Of a stretch of DNA of 64,000 nt, positions 34,258 to 48,283 are shown piece by piece (position 1 is the first letter of the stretch; the number at the start of each line of letters is the position of its first letter). Source of the stretch: Auanema rhodensis (Eukaryota > Nematoda > Chromadorea > Rhabditida > Rhabditidae); NCBI GenBank assembly GCA_964057225.1, contig OZ059900.1:24629638-24693637 (forward strand). The letters are read 5' to 3'. The notes beneath the pieces are model-generated. The model was not told the origin of the DNA and ran no database searches. It saw only the letters and a program-made list of their open reading frames with translations. The translations under genes were made by a program, and so were the position numbers.

Positions 34258-36652
34258 TTTAATCAATATTAGCCATAAGGGGCGTGCCCTCAGAATATGC
34301 TAATTTCCTTAATTTTCTAACCCTTGTTTTTTTGTCGTGAAAGTGGAACTAGACGTTGTACGAACAATTTTGAGCTAGGTTTCATTGACATTGCATTTAG
34401 TTTGAACACATGAAATCGTAAGTCAAAACCTTGTTTACAGCGAAATTTCCAAAAACTGGTTTTCCAGCATAATAAAATATTTCTCATGGGAAATACTGTG
34501 TTTTTGTATTTTTCTAGTGTTCAGCATGTAAAATGCTTCATTTTAGTATGTAACACGCTGAAATTCGTTGCATTTGACGACTCATATGAACAAAAATCGA
34601 TTTAATCAATATTAGCCATAAGGGGCGTGCCCTCAGAATATGCTAATTTCCTTAATTTTCTAACCCCTGTTTTTTTGTCGTGAAAGTGGAACTAGACGTT
34701 GTACGAACAATTTTGAGCTAGGTTTCATTGACATTGCATGAGTTTGAACACATGAAATCGTAAGTCAAAACCTTGTTTACAGCGAAATTTCCAAAAACTG
34801 GTTTTCCAGCATAATAAAATATTTCTCATGGGAAATACTGTGTTTTTGTATTTTTCTAGTGTTCAGCATGTAAAATGCTTCATTTTAGTATGTAACACGC
34901 TGAAATTCGTTGCATTTGACGACTCATATGAACAAAAATCGATTTAATCAATATTAGCCATAAGGGGCGTGCCCTCAGAATATGCTAATTTCCTTAATTT
35001 TCTAACCCCTGTTTTTTTGTCGTGAAAGTGGAACTAGACGTTGTACGAACAATTTTGAGCTAGGTTTCATTGACATTGCATGAGTTTGAACACATGAAAT
35101 CGTAAGTCAAAACCTTGTTTACAGCGAAATTTCCAAAAACTGGTTTTCCAGCATAATAAAATATTTCTCATGGGAAATACTGTGTTTTTGTATTTTTCTA
35201 GTGTTCAGCATGTAAAATGCTTCATTTTAGTATGTAACACGCTGAAAGTCGTTGCATTTGACGACTCATATGAACAAAAATCGATTTAATCAATATTAGC
35301 CATAAGGGGCGTGCCCTCAGAATATGCTAATTTCCTTAGTTTTCTAACCCCTGTTTTTTTGTCGTGAAAGTGGAACTAGACGTTGTACGAACAATTTTGA
35401 GCTAGGTTTCATTGACATTGCATGAGTTTGAACACATGAAATCGTAAGTCAAAACCTTGTTTACAGCGAAATTTCCAAAAACTGGTTTTCCAGCATAATA
35501 AAATATTTCTCATGGGAAATACTGTGTTTTTGTATTTTTCTAGTGTTCAGCATGTAAAATGCTTCATTTTAGTATGTAACACGCTGAAATTCGTTGCATT
35601 TGACGACTCATATGAACAAAAATCGATTTAATCAATATTAGCCATAAGGGGCGTGCCCTCAGAATATGCTAATTTCCTTAATTTTCTAACCCTTGTTTTT
35701 TTGTCGTGAAAGTGGAACTAGACGTTGTACGAACAATTTTGAGCTAGGTTTCATTGACATTGCATGAGTTTGAACACATGAAATCGTAAGTCAAAACCTT
35801 GTTTACAGCGAAATTTCCAAAAACTGGTTTTCCAGCATAATAAAATATTTCTCATGGGAAATACTGTGTTTTTGTATTTTTCTAGTGTTCAGCATGTAAA
35901 ATGCTTCATTTTAGTATGTAACACGCTGAAATTCGTTGCATTTGACGACTCTGATGAACAAAAATCGATTTAATCAATATTAGCCATAAGGGGCGTGCCC
36001 TCAGAATATGCTAATTTCCTTAATTTTCTAACCCCTGTTTTTTTGTCGTGAAAGTGGAACTAGACGTTGTACGAACAATTTTGAGCTAGGTTTCATTGAC
36101 ATTGCATGAGTTTGAACACATGAAATCGTAAGTCAAAACCTTGTTTACAGCGAAATTTCCAAAAACTGGTTTTCCAGCATAATAAAATATTTCTCATGGG
36201 AAATACTGTGTTTTTGTATTTTTCTAGTGTTCAGCATGTAAAATGCTTCATTTTAGTATGTAACACGCTGAAAGTCGTTGCATTTGACGACTCATATGAA
36301 CAAAAATCGATTTAATCAATATTAGCCATAAGGGGCGTGCCCTCAGAATATGCTAATTTCCTTAATTTTCTAACCCCTGTTTTTTTGTCGTGAAAGTGGA
36401 ACTAGACGTTGTACGAACAATTTTGAGCTAGGTTTCATTGACATTGCATGAGTTTGAACACATGAAATCGTAAGTCAAAACCTTGTTTACAGCGAAATTT
36501 CCAAAAACTGGTTTTCCAGCATAATAAAATATTTCTCATGGGAAATACTGTGTTTTTGTATTTTTCTAGTGTTCAGCATGTAAAATGCTTCATTTTAGTA
36601 TGTAACACGCTGAAATTCGTTGCATTTGACGACTCATATGAACAAAAATCGA
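34258..36652 (+). repeat. 7-monomer HOR (4+3), copy 2, 2395 bp
   Basis: The 4-mer part is 34258 (67T, TT), 34601, 34943 (306G) and 35285 (55G). The 3-mer part is 35627 (67T, no TT, with ACTCTGATG at 326-327), 35969 (306G) and 36311. The ACTCTGATG change recurs once, at 38003. Confidence 0.92.
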
Positions 36653-38704
36653 TTTAATCAATATTAGCCATAAGGGGCGTGCCCTCAGAATATGCTAATT
36701 TCCTTAATTTTCTAACCCTTGTTTTTTTGTCGTGAAAGTGGAACTAGACGTTGTACGAACAATTTTGAGCTAGGTTTCATTGACATTGCATGAGTTTGAA
36801 CACATGAAATCGTAAGTCAAAACCTTGTTTACAGCGAAATTTCCAAAAACTGGTTTTCCAGCATAATAAAATATTTCTCATGGGAAATACTGTGTTTTTG
36901 TATTTTTCTAGTGTTCAGCATGTAAAATGCTTCATTTTAGTATGTAACACGCTGAAATTCGTTGCATTTGACGACTCATATGAACAAAAATCGATTTAAT
37001 CAATATTAGCCATAAGGGGCGTGCCCTCAGAATATGCTAATTTCCTTAATTTTCTAACCCCTGTTTTTTTGTCGTGAAAGTGGAACTAGACGTTGTACGA
37101 ACAATTTTGAGCTAGGTTTCATTGACATTGCATGAGTTTGAACACATGAAATCGTAAGTCAAAACCTTGTTTACAGCGAAATTTCCAAAAACTGGTTTTC
37201 CAGCATAATAAAATATTTCTCATGGGAAATACTGTGTTTTTGTATTTTTCTAGTGTTCAGCATGTAAAATGCTTCATTTTAGTATGTAACACGCTGAAAT
37301 TCGTTGCATTTGACGACTCATATGAACAAAAATCGATTTAATCAATATTAGCCATAAGGGGCGTGCCCTCAGAATATGCTAATTTCCTTAATTTTCTAAC
37401 CCCTGTTTTTTTGTCGTGAAAGTGGAACTAGACGTTGTACGAACAATTTTGAGCTAGGTTTCATTGACATTGCATGAGTTTGAACACATGAAATCGTAAG
37501 TCAAAACCTTGTTTACAGCGAAATTTCCAAAAACTGGTTTTCCAGCATAATAAAATATTTCTCATGGGAAATACTGTGTTTTTGTATTTTTCTAGTGTTC
37601 AGCATGTAAAATGCTTCATTTTAGTATGTAACACGCTGAAAGTCGTTGCATTTGACGACTCATATGAACAAAAATCGATTTAATCAATATTAGCCATAAG
37701 GGGCGTGCCCTCAGAATATGCTAATTTCCTTAGTTTTCTAACCCCTGTTTTTTTGTCGTGAAAGTGGAACTAGACGTTGTACGAACAATTTTGAGCTAGG
37801 TTTCATTGACATTGCATGAGTTTGAACACATGAAATCGTAAGTCAAAACCTTGTTTACAGCGAAATTTCCAAAAACTGGTTTTCCAGCATAATAAAATAT
37901 TTCTCATGGGAAATACTGTGTTTTTGTATTTTTCTAGTGTTCAGCATGTAAAATGCTTCATTTTAGTATGTAACACGCTGAAATTCGTTGCATTTGACGA
38001 CTCTGATGAACAAAAATCGATTTAATCAATATTAGCCATAAGGGGCGTGCCCTCAGAATATGCTAATTTCCTTAATTTTCTAACCCCTGTTTTTTTGTCG
38101 TGAAAGTGGAACTAGACGTTGTACGAACAATTTTGAGCTAGGTTTCATTGACATTGCATGAGTTTGAACACATGAAATCGTAAGTCAAAACCTTGTTTAC
38201 AGCGAAATTTCCAAAAACTGGTTTTCCAGCATAATAAAATATTTCTCATGGGAAATACTGTGTTTTTGTATTTTTCTAGTGTTCAGCATGTAAAATGCTT
38301 CATTTTAGTATGTAACACGCTGAAAGTCGTTGCATTTGACGACTCATATGAACAAAAATCGATTTAATCAATATTAGCCATAAGGGGCGTGCCCTCAGAA
38401 TATGCTAATTTCCTTAATTTTCTAACCCCTGTTTTTTTGTCGTGAAAGTGGAACTAGACGTTGTACGAACAATTTTGAGCTAGGTTTCATTGACATTGCA
38501 TGAGTTTGAACACATGAAATCGTAAGTCAAAACCTTGTTTACAGCGAAATTTCCAAAAACTGGTTTTCCAGCATAATAAAATATTTCTCATGGGAAATAC
38601 TGTGTTTTTGTATTTTTCTAGTGTTCAGCATGTAAAATGCTTCATTTTAGTATGTAACACGCTGAAATTCGTTGCATTTGACGACTCATATGAACAAAAA
38701 TCGA
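36653..38704 (+). repeat. Contracted 6-monomer HOR with chimeric monomer at 37679
   Basis: The order is 36653 (67T), 36995, 37337 (306G), 37679 (55G head and ACTCTGATG tail), 38021 (306G) and 38363. In the intact 7-mer the 55G monomer and the ACTCTGATG monomer are consecutive (35285 and 35627). Here they are fused into one, removing 342 bp. This accounts for the 2052-bp spacing of 67T in an otherwise 2395-bp pattern. Confidence 0.9.
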
Positions 38705-41099
38705 TTTAATCAATATTAGCCATAAGGGGCGTGCCCTCAGAATATGCTAATTTCCTTAATTTTCTAACCCTTGTTTTTTTGTCGTGAAAGTGGAACTAGA
38801 CGTTGTACGAACAATTTTGAGCTAGGTTTCATTGACATTGCATGAGTTTGAACACATGAAATCGTAAGTCAAAACCTTGTTTACAGCGAAATTTCCAAAA
38901 ACTGGTTTTCCAGCATAATAAAATATTTCTCATGGGAAATACTGTGTTTTTGTATTTTTCTAGTGTTCAGCATGTAAAATGCTTCATTTTAGTATGTAAC
39001 ACGCTGAAATTCGTTGCATTTGACGACTCATATGAACAAAAATCGATTTAATCAATATTAGCCATAAGGGGCGTGCCCTCAGAATATGCTAATTTCCTTA
39101 ATTTTCTAACCCCTGTTTTTTTGTCGTGAAAGTGGAACTAGACGTTGTACGAACAATTTTGAGCTAGGTTTCATTGACATTGCATGAGTTTGAACACATG
39201 AAATCGTAAGTCAAAACCTTGTTTACAGCGAAATTTCCAAAAACTGGTTTTCCAGCATAATAAAATATTTCTCATGGGAAATACTGTGTTTTTGTATTTT
39301 TCTAGTGTTCAGCATGTAAAATGCTTCATTTTAGTATGTAACACGCTGAAATTCGTTGCATTTGACGACTCATATGAACAAAAATCGATTTAATCAATAT
39401 TAGCCATAAGGGGCGTGCCCTCAGAATATGCTAATTTCCTTAATTTTCTAACCCCTGTTTTTTTGTCGTGAAAGTGGAACTAGACGTTGTACGAACAATT
39501 TTGAGCTAGGTTTCATTGACATTGCATGAGTTTGAACACATGAAATCGTAAGTCAAAACCTTGTTTACAGCGAAATTTCCAAAAACTGGTTTTCCAGCAT
39601 AATAAAATATTTCTCATGGGAAATACTGTGTTTTTGTATTTTTCTAGTGTTCAGCATGTAAAATGCTTCATTTTAGTATGTAACACGCTGAAAGTCGTTG
39701 CATTTGACGACTCATATGAACAAAAATCGATTTAATCAATATTAGCCATAAGGGGCGTGCCCTCAGAATATGCTAATTTCCTTAGTTTTCTAACCCCTGT
39801 TTTTTTGTCGTGAAAGTGGAACTAGACGTTGTACGAACAATTTTGAGCTAGGTTTCATTGACATTGCATGAGTTTGAACACATGAAATCGTAAGTCAAAA
39901 CCTTGTTTACAGCGAAATTTCCAAAAACTGGTTTTCCAGCATAATAAAATATTTCTCATGGGAAATACTGTGTTTTTGTATTTTTCTAGTGTTCAGCATG
40001 TAAAATGCTTCATTTTAGTATGTAACACGCTGAAATTCGTTGCATTTGACGACTCATATGAACAAAAATCGATTTAATCAATATTAGCCATAAGGGGCGT
40101 GCCCTCAGAATATGCTAATTTCCTTAATTTTCTAACCCTTGTTTTTTTGTCGTGAAAGTGGAACTAGACGTTGTACGAACAATTTTGAGCTAGGTTTCAT
40201 TGACATTGCATTTAGTTTGAACACATGAAATCGTAAGTCAAAACCTTGTTTACAGCGAAATTTCCAAAAACTGGTTTTCCAGCATAATAAAATATTTCTC
40301 ATGGGAAATACTGTGTTTTTGTATTTTTCTAGTGTTCAGCATGTAAAATGCTTCATTTTAGTATGTAACACGCTGAAATTCGTTGCATTTGACGACTCAT
40401 ATGAACAAAAATCGATTTAATCAATATTAGCCATAAGGGGCGTGCCCTCAGAATATGCTAATTTCCTTAATTTTCTAACCCCTGTTTTTTTGTCGTGAAA
40501 GTGGAACTAGACGTTGTACGAACAATTTTGAGCTAGGTTTCATTGACATTGCATGAGTTTGAACACATGAAATCGTAAGTCAAAACCTTGTTTACAGCGA
40601 AATTTCCAAAAACTGGTTTTCCAGCATAATAAAATATTTCTCATGGGAAATACTGTGTTTTTGTATTTTTCTAGTGTTCAGCATGTAAAATGCTTCATTT
40701 TAGTATGTAACACGCTGAAAGTCGTTGCATTTGACGACTCATATGAACAAAAATCGATTTAATCAATATTAGCCATAAGGGGCGTGCCCTCAGAATATGC
40801 TAATTTCCTTAATTTTCTAACCCCTGTTTTTTTGTCGTGAAAGTGGAACTAGACGTTGTACGAACAATTTTGAGCTAGGTTTCATTGACATTGCATGAGT
40901 TTGAACACATGAAATCGTAAGTCAAAACCTTGTTTACAGCGAAATTTCCAAAAACTGGTTTTCCAGCATAATAAAATATTTCTCATGGGAAATACTGTGT
41001 TTTTGTATTTTTCTAGTGTTCAGCATGTAAAATGCTTCATTTTAGTATGTAACACGCTGAAATTCGTTGCATTTGACGACTCATATGAACAAAAATCGA
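38705..41099 (+). repeat. 7-monomer HOR (4+3), copy 3, 2395 bp
   Basis: The 4-mer part is 38705 (67T, no TT), 39047, 39389 (306G) and 39731 (55G). The 3-mer part is 40073 (67T, TT), 40416 (306G) and 40758. Confidence 0.92.
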
Positions 41100-43494
41100 T
41101 TTAATCAATATTAGCCATAAGGGGCGTGCCCTCAGAATATGCTAATTTCCTTAATTTTCTAACCCTTGTTTTTTTGTCGTGAAAGTGGAACTAGACGTTG
41201 TACGAACAATTTTGAGCTAGGTTTCATTGACATTGCATGAGTTTGAACACATGAAATCGTAAGTCAAAACCTTGTTTACAGCGAAATTTCCAAAAACTGG
41301 TTTTCCAGCATAATAAAATATTTCTCATGGGAAATACTGTGTTTTTGTATTTTTCTAGTGTTCAGCATGTAAAATGCTTCATTTTAGTATGTAACACGCT
41401 GAAATTCGTTGCATTTGACGACTCATATGAACAAAAATCGATTTAATCAATATTAGCCATAAGGGGCGTGCCCTCAGAATATGCTAATTTCCTTAATTTT
41501 CTAACCCCTGTTTTTTTGTCGTGAAAGTGGAACTAGACGTTGTACGAACAATTTTGAGCTAGGTTTCATTGACATTGCATGAGTTTGAACACATGAAATC
41601 GTAAGTCAAAACCTTGTTTACAGCGAAATTTCCAAAAACTGGTTTTCCAGCATAATAAAATATTTCTCATGGGAAATACTGTGTTTTTGTATTTTTCTAG
41701 TGTTCAGCATGTAAAATGCTTCATTTTAGTATGTAACACGCTGAAATTCGTTGCATTTGACGACTCATATGAACAAAAATCGATTTAATCAATATTAGCC
41801 ATAAGGGGCGTGCCCTCAGAATATGCTAATTTCCTTAATTTTCTAACCCCTGTTTTTTTGTCGTGAAAGTGGAACTAGACGTTGTACGAACAATTTTGAG
41901 CTAGGTTTCATTGACATTGCATGAGTTTGAACACATGAAATCGTAAGTCAAAACCTTGTTTACAGCGAAATTTCCAAAAACTGGTTTTCCAGCATAATAA
42001 AATATTTCTCATGGGAAATACTGTGTTTTTGTATTTTTCTAGTGTTCAGCATGTAAAATGCTTCATTTTAGTATGTAACACGCTGAAAGTCGTTGCATTT
42101 GACGACTCATATGAACAAAAATCGATTTAATCAATATTAGCCATAAGGGGCGTGCCCTCAGAATATGCTAATTTCCTTAGTTTTCTAACCCCTGTTTTTT
42201 TGTCGTGAAAGTGGAACTAGACGTTGTACGAACAATTTTGAGCTAGGTTTCATTGACATTGCATGAGTTTGAACACATGAAATCGTAAGTCAAAACCTTG
42301 TTTACAGCGAAATTTCCAAAAACTGGTTTTCCAGCATAATAAAATATTTCTCATGGGAAATACTGTGTTTTTGTATTTTTCTAGTGTTCAGCATGTAAAA
42401 TGCTTCATTTTAGTATGTAACACGCTGAAATTCGTTGCATTTGACGACTCATATGAACAAAAATCGATTTAATCAATATTAGCCATAAGGGGCGTGCCCT
42501 CAGAATATGCTAATTTCCTTAATTTTCTAACCCTTGTTTTTTTGTCGTGAAAGTGGAACTAGACGTTGTACGAACAATTTTGAGCTAGGTTTCATTGACA
42601 TTGCATTTAGTTTGAACACATGAAATCGTAAGTCAAAACCTTGTTTACAGCGAAATTTCCAAAAACTGGTTTTCCAGCATAATAAAATATTTCTCATGGG
42701 AAATACTGTGTTTTTGTATTTTTCTAGTGTTCAGCATGTAAAATGCTTCATTTTAGTATGTAACACGCTGAAATTCGTTGCATTTGACGACTCATATGAA
42801 CAAAAATCGATTTAATCAATATTAGCCATAAGGGGCGTGCCCTCAGAATATGCTAATTTCCTTAATTTTCTAACCCCTGTTTTTTTGTCGTGAAAGTGGA
42901 ACTAGACGTTGTACGAACAATTTTGAGCTAGGTTTCATTGACATTGCATGAGTTTGAACACATGAAATCGTAAGTCAAAACCTTGTTTACAGCGAAATTT
43001 CCAAAAACTGGTTTTCCAGCATAATAAAATATTTCTCATGGGAAATACTGTGTTTTTGTATTTTTCTAGTGTTCAGCATGTAAAATGCTTCATTTTAGTA
43101 TGTAACACGCTGAAAGTCGTTGCATTTGACGACTCATATGAACAAAAATCGATTTAATCAATATTAGCCATAAGGGGCGTGCCCTCAGAATATGCTAATT
43201 TCCTTAATTTTCTAACCCCTGTTTTTTTGTCGTGAAAGTGGAACTAGACGTTGTACGAACAATTTTGAGCTAGGTTTCATTGACATTGCATGAGTTTGAA
43301 CACATGAAATCGTAAGTCAAAACCTTGTTTACAGCGAAATTTCCAAAAACTGGTTTTCCAGCATAATAAAATATTTCTCATGGGAAATACTGTGTTTTTG
43401 TATTTTTCTAGTGTTCAGCATGTAAAATGCTTCATTTTAGTATGTAACACGCTGAAATTCGTTGCATTTGACGACTCATATGAACAAAAATCGA
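41100..43494 (+). repeat. 7-monomer HOR (4+3), copy 4, 2395 bp
   Basis: The 4-mer part is 41100 (67T, no TT), 41442, 41784 (306G) and 42126 (55G). The 3-mer part is 42468 (67T, TT), 42811 (306G) and 43153. The pattern matches copy 3 at every diagnostic site I checked. Confidence 0.92.
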
Positions 43495-44521
43495 TTTAAT
43501 CAATATTAGCCATAAGGGGCGTGCCCTCAGAATATGCTAATTTCCTTAATTTTCTAACCCTTGTTTTTTTGTCGTGAAAGTGGAACTAGACGTTGTACGA
43601 ACAATTTTGAGCTAGGTTTCATTGACATTGCATTTAGTTTGAACACATGAAATCGTAAGTCAAAACCTTGTTTACAGCGAAATTTCCAAAAACTGGTTTT
43701 CCAGCATAATAAAATATTTCTCATGGGAAATACTGTGTTTTTGTATTTTTCTAGTGTTCAGCATGTAAAATGCTTCATTTTAGTATGTAACACGCTGAAA
43801 TTCGTTGCATTTGACGACTCATATGAACAAAAATCGATTTAATCAATATTAGCCATAAGGGGCGTGCCCTCAGAATATGCTAATTTCCTTAATTTTCTAA
43901 CCCCTGTTTTTTTGTCGTGAAAGTGGAACTAGACGTTGTACGAACAATTTTGAGCTAGGTTTCATTGACATTGCATGAGTTTGAACACATGAAATCGTAA
44001 GTCAAAACCTTGTTTACAGCGAAATTTCCAAAAACTGGTTTTCCAGCATAATAAAATATTTCTCATGGGAAATACTGTGTTTTTGTATTTTTCTAGTGTT
44101 CAGCATGTAAAATGCTTCATTTTAGTATGTAACACGCTGAAAGTCGTTGCATTTGACGACTCATATGAACAAAAATCGATTTAATCAATATTAGCCATAA
44201 GGGGCGTGCCCTCAGAATATGCTAATTTCCTTAATTTTCTAACCCCTGTTTTTTTGTCGTGAAAGTGGAACTAGACGTTGTACGAACAATTTTGAGCTAG
44301 GTTTCATTGACATTGCATGAGTTTGAACACATGAAATCGTAAGTCAAAACCTTGTTTACAGCGAAATTTCCAAAAACTGGTTTTCCAGCATAATAAAATA
44401 TTTCTCATGGGAAATACTGTGTTTTTGTATTTTTCTAGTGTTCAGCATGTAAAATGCTTCATTTTAGTATGTAACACGCTGAAATTCGTTGCATTTGACG
44501 ACTCATATGAACAAAAATCGA
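43495..44521 (+). repeat. Extra 3-monomer half unit ending the 7-mer region
   Basis: Monomers are 43495 (67T, TT), 43838 (306G) and 44180. It repeats the 3-mer half without an intervening 4-mer, so two 3-mer halves (42468 and 43495) lie side by side, 1027 bp apart. Confidence 0.9.
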
Positions 44522-46231
44522 TTTAATCAATATTAGCCATAAGGGGCGTGCCCTCAGAATATGCTAATTTCCTTAATTTTCTAACCCCTGTTTTTTTGTC
44601 GTGAAAGTGGAACTAAACGTTGTACGAACAATTTTGAGCTATGTTTCATTGACATTGCATGAGTTTGAACACATGAAATCGTAAGTCAAAACCTTGTTTA
44701 CAGCGAAATTTCCAAAAACTGGTTTTCCAGCATAATAAAATATTTCTCATGGGAAATACTGTGTTTTTGTATTTTTATAGTGTTCAGCATGTAAAATGCT
44801 TCATTTTAGTATGTAACACGCTGAAAGTCGTTGCATTTGACGACTCATATGAACAAAAATCGATTTAATCAATATTAGCCATAAGGGGCGTGCCCTCAGA
44901 ATATGCTAATTTCCTTAGTTTTCTAACCCCTGTTTTTTTGTCGTGAAAGTGGAACTAGACGTTGTACGAACAATTTTGAGCTAGGTTTCATTGACATTGC
45001 ATGAGTTTGAACACATGAAATCGTAAGTCAAAACCTTGTTTACAGCGAAATTTCCAAAAACTGGTTTTCCAGCATAATAAAATATTTCTCATGGGAAATA
45101 CTGTGTTTTTGTATTTTTCTAGTGTTCAGCATGTAAAATGCTTCATTTTAGTATGTAACACGCTGAAAGTCGTTGCATTTGACGACTCATATGAACAAAA
45201 ATCGATTTAATCAATATTAGCCATAAGGGGCGTGCCCTCAGAATATGCTAATTTCCTTAGTTTTCTAACCCCTGTTTTTTTGTCGTGAAAGTGGAACTAG
45301 ACGTTGTACGAACAATTTTGAGCTAGGTTTCATTGACATTGCATGAGTTTGAACACATGAAATCGTAAGTCAAAACCTTGTTTACAGCGAAATTTCCAAA
45401 AACTGGTTTTCCAGCATAATAAAATATTTCTCATGGGAAATACTGTGTTTTTGTATTTTTCTAGTGTTCAGCATGTAAAATGCTTCATTTTAGTATGTAA
45501 CACGCTGAAATTCGTTGCATTTGACGAATCATATGAACAAAAATCGATTTAATCAATATTAGCCATAAGGGGCGTGCCCTCAGAATATGCTAATTTCCTT
45601 AATTTTCTAACCCCTGTTTTTTTGTCGTGAAAGTGGAACTAAACGTTGTACGAACAATTTTGAGCTATGTTTCATTGACATTGCATGAGTTTGAACACAT
45701 GAAATCGTAAGTCAAAACCTTGTTTACAGCGAAATTTCCAAAAACTGGTTTTCCAGCATAATAAAATATTTCTCATGGGAAATACTGTGTTTTTGTATTT
45801 TTCTAGTGTTCAGCATGTAAAATGCTTCATTTTAGTATGTAACACGCTGAAAGTCGTTGCATTTGACGACTCATATGAACAAAAATCGATTTAATCAATA
45901 TTAGCCATAAGGGGCGTGCCCTCAGAATATGCTAATTTCCTTAGTTTTCTAACCCCTGTTTTTTTGTCGTGAAAGTGGAACTAGACGTTGTACGAACAAT
46001 TTTGAGCTAGGTTTCATTGACATTGCATGAGTTTGAACACATGAAATCGTAAGTCAAAACCTTGTTTACAGCGAAATTTCCAAAAACTGGTTTTCCAGCA
46101 TAATAAAATATTTCTCATGGGAAATACTGTGTTTTTGTATTTTTCTAGTGTTCAGCATGTAAAATGCTTCATTTTAGTATGTAACACGCTGAAATTCGTT
46201 GCATTTGACGAATCATATGAACAAAAATCGA
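44522..46231 (+). repeat. 95A/121T and 55G/323A monomer group
   Basis: Monomers are 44522 (95A, 121T, 306G, and a private TTTTTATAG), 44864 (55G, 306G), 45206 (55G, 323A), 45548 (95A, 121T, 306G) and 45890 (55G, 323A). The 95A base (ACTAAACG) always accompanies 121T and occurs only in four monomers, starting at 44522, 45548, 46232 and 48284. Confidence 0.9.
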
Positions 46232-48283
46232 TTTAATCAATATTAGCCATAAGGGGCGTGCCCTCAGAATATGCTAATTTCCTTAATTTTCTAACCCCTG
46301 TTTTTTTGTCGTGAAAGTGGAACTAAACGTTGTACGAACAATTTTGAGCTATGTTTCATTGACATTGCATGAGTTTGAACACATGAAATCGTAAGTCAAA
46401 ACCTTGTTTACAGCGAAATTTCCAAAAACTGGTTTTCCAGCATAATAAAATATTTCTCATGGGAAATACTGTGTTTTTGTATTTTTCTAGTGTTCAGCAT
46501 GTAAAATGCTTCATTTTAGTATGTAACACGCCGAAAGTCGTTGCATTTGACGACTCATATGAACAAAAATCGATTTAATCAATATTAGCCATAAGGGGCG
46601 TGCCCTCAGAATATGCTAATTTCCTTAATTTTCTAACCCCTGTTTTTTTGTCGTGAAAGTGGAACTAGACGTTGTACGAACAATTTTGAGCTAGGTTTCA
46701 TTGACATTGCATGAGTTTGAACACATGAAATCGTAAGTCAAAACCTTGTTTACAGCGAAATTTCCAAAAACTGGTTTTCCAGCATAATAAAATATTTCTC
46801 ATGGGAAATACTGTGTTTTTGTATTTTTCTAGTGTTCAGCATGTAAAATGCTTCATTTTAGTATGTAACACGCTGAAATTCGTTGCATTTGACGACTCAT
46901 ATGAACAAAAATCGATTTAATCAATATTAGCCATAAAGGGCGTGCCCTCAGAATATGCTAATTTCCTTAATTTTCTAACCCTTGTTTTTTTGTCGTGAAA
47001 GTGGAACTAGACGTTGTACGAACAATTTTGAGCTAGGTTTCATTGACATTGCATGAGTTTGAACACATGAAATCGTAAGTCAAAACCTTGTTTACAGCGA
47101 AATTTCCAAAAACTGGTTTTCCAGCATAATAAAATATTTCTCATGGGAAATACTGTGTTTTTGTATTTTTCTAGTGTTCAGCATGTAAAATGCTTCATTT
47201 TAGTATGTAACATGCTGAAATTCGTTGCATTTGACGACTCATATGAACAAAAATCGATTTAATCAATATTAGCCATAAGGGGCGTGCCCTCAGAATATGC
47301 TAATTTCCTTAATTTTCTAACCCCTGTTTTTTTGTCGTGAAAGTGGAACTAGACGTTGTACGAACAATTTTGAGCTAGGTTTCATTGACATTGCATGAGT
47401 TTGAACACATGAAATCGTAAGTCAAAACCTTGTTTACAGCGAAATTTCCAAAAACTGGTTTTCCAGCATAATAAAATATTTCTCATGGGAAATACTGTGT
47501 TTTTGTATTTTTCTAGTGTTCAGCATGTAAAATGCTTCATTTTAGTATGTAACACGCTGAAATTCGTTGCATTTGACGACTCATATGAACAAAAATCGAT
47601 TTAATCAATATTAGCCATAAGGGGCGTGCCCTCAGAATATGCTAATTTCCTTAATTTTCTAACCCCTGTTTTTTTGTCGTGAAAGTGGAACTAGACGTTG
47701 TACGAACAATTTTGAGCTAGGTTTCATTGACATTGCATGAGTTTGAACACATGAAATCGTAAGTCAAAACCTTGTTTACAGCGAAATTTCCAAAAACTGG
47801 TTTTCCAGCATAATAAAATATTTCTCATGGGAAATACTGTGTTTTTGTATTTTTCTAGTGTTCAGCATGTAAAATGCTTCATTTTAGTATGTAACACGCT
47901 GAAAGTCGTTGCATTTGACGACTCATATGAACAAAAATCGATTTAATCAATATTAGCCATAAGGGGCGTGCCCTCAGAATATGCTAATTTCCTTAGTTTT
48001 CTAACCCCTGTTTTTTTGTCGTGAAAGTGGAACTAGACGTTGTACGAACAATTTTGAGCTAGGTTTCATTGACATTGCATGAGTTTGAACACATGAAATC
48101 GTAAGTCAAAACCTTGTTTACAGCGAAATTTCCAAAAACTGGTTTTCCAGCATAATAAAATATTTCTCATGGGAAATACTGTGTTTTTGTATTTTTCTAG
48201 TGTTCAGCATGTAAAATGCTTCATTTTAGTATGTAACACGCTGAAATTCGTTGCATTTGACGAATCATATGAACAAAAATCGA
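46232..48283 (+). repeat. 6-monomer (2052-bp) unit, copy 1
   Basis: The order is 46232 (95A, 121T, 306G, and a private CGCCGAAAG), 46574, 46916 (22A, 67T, 298T), 47258, 47600 (306G) and 47942 (55G, 323A). The rare bases 95A, 22A and 298T all recur together at exactly +2052. Confidence 0.92.
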
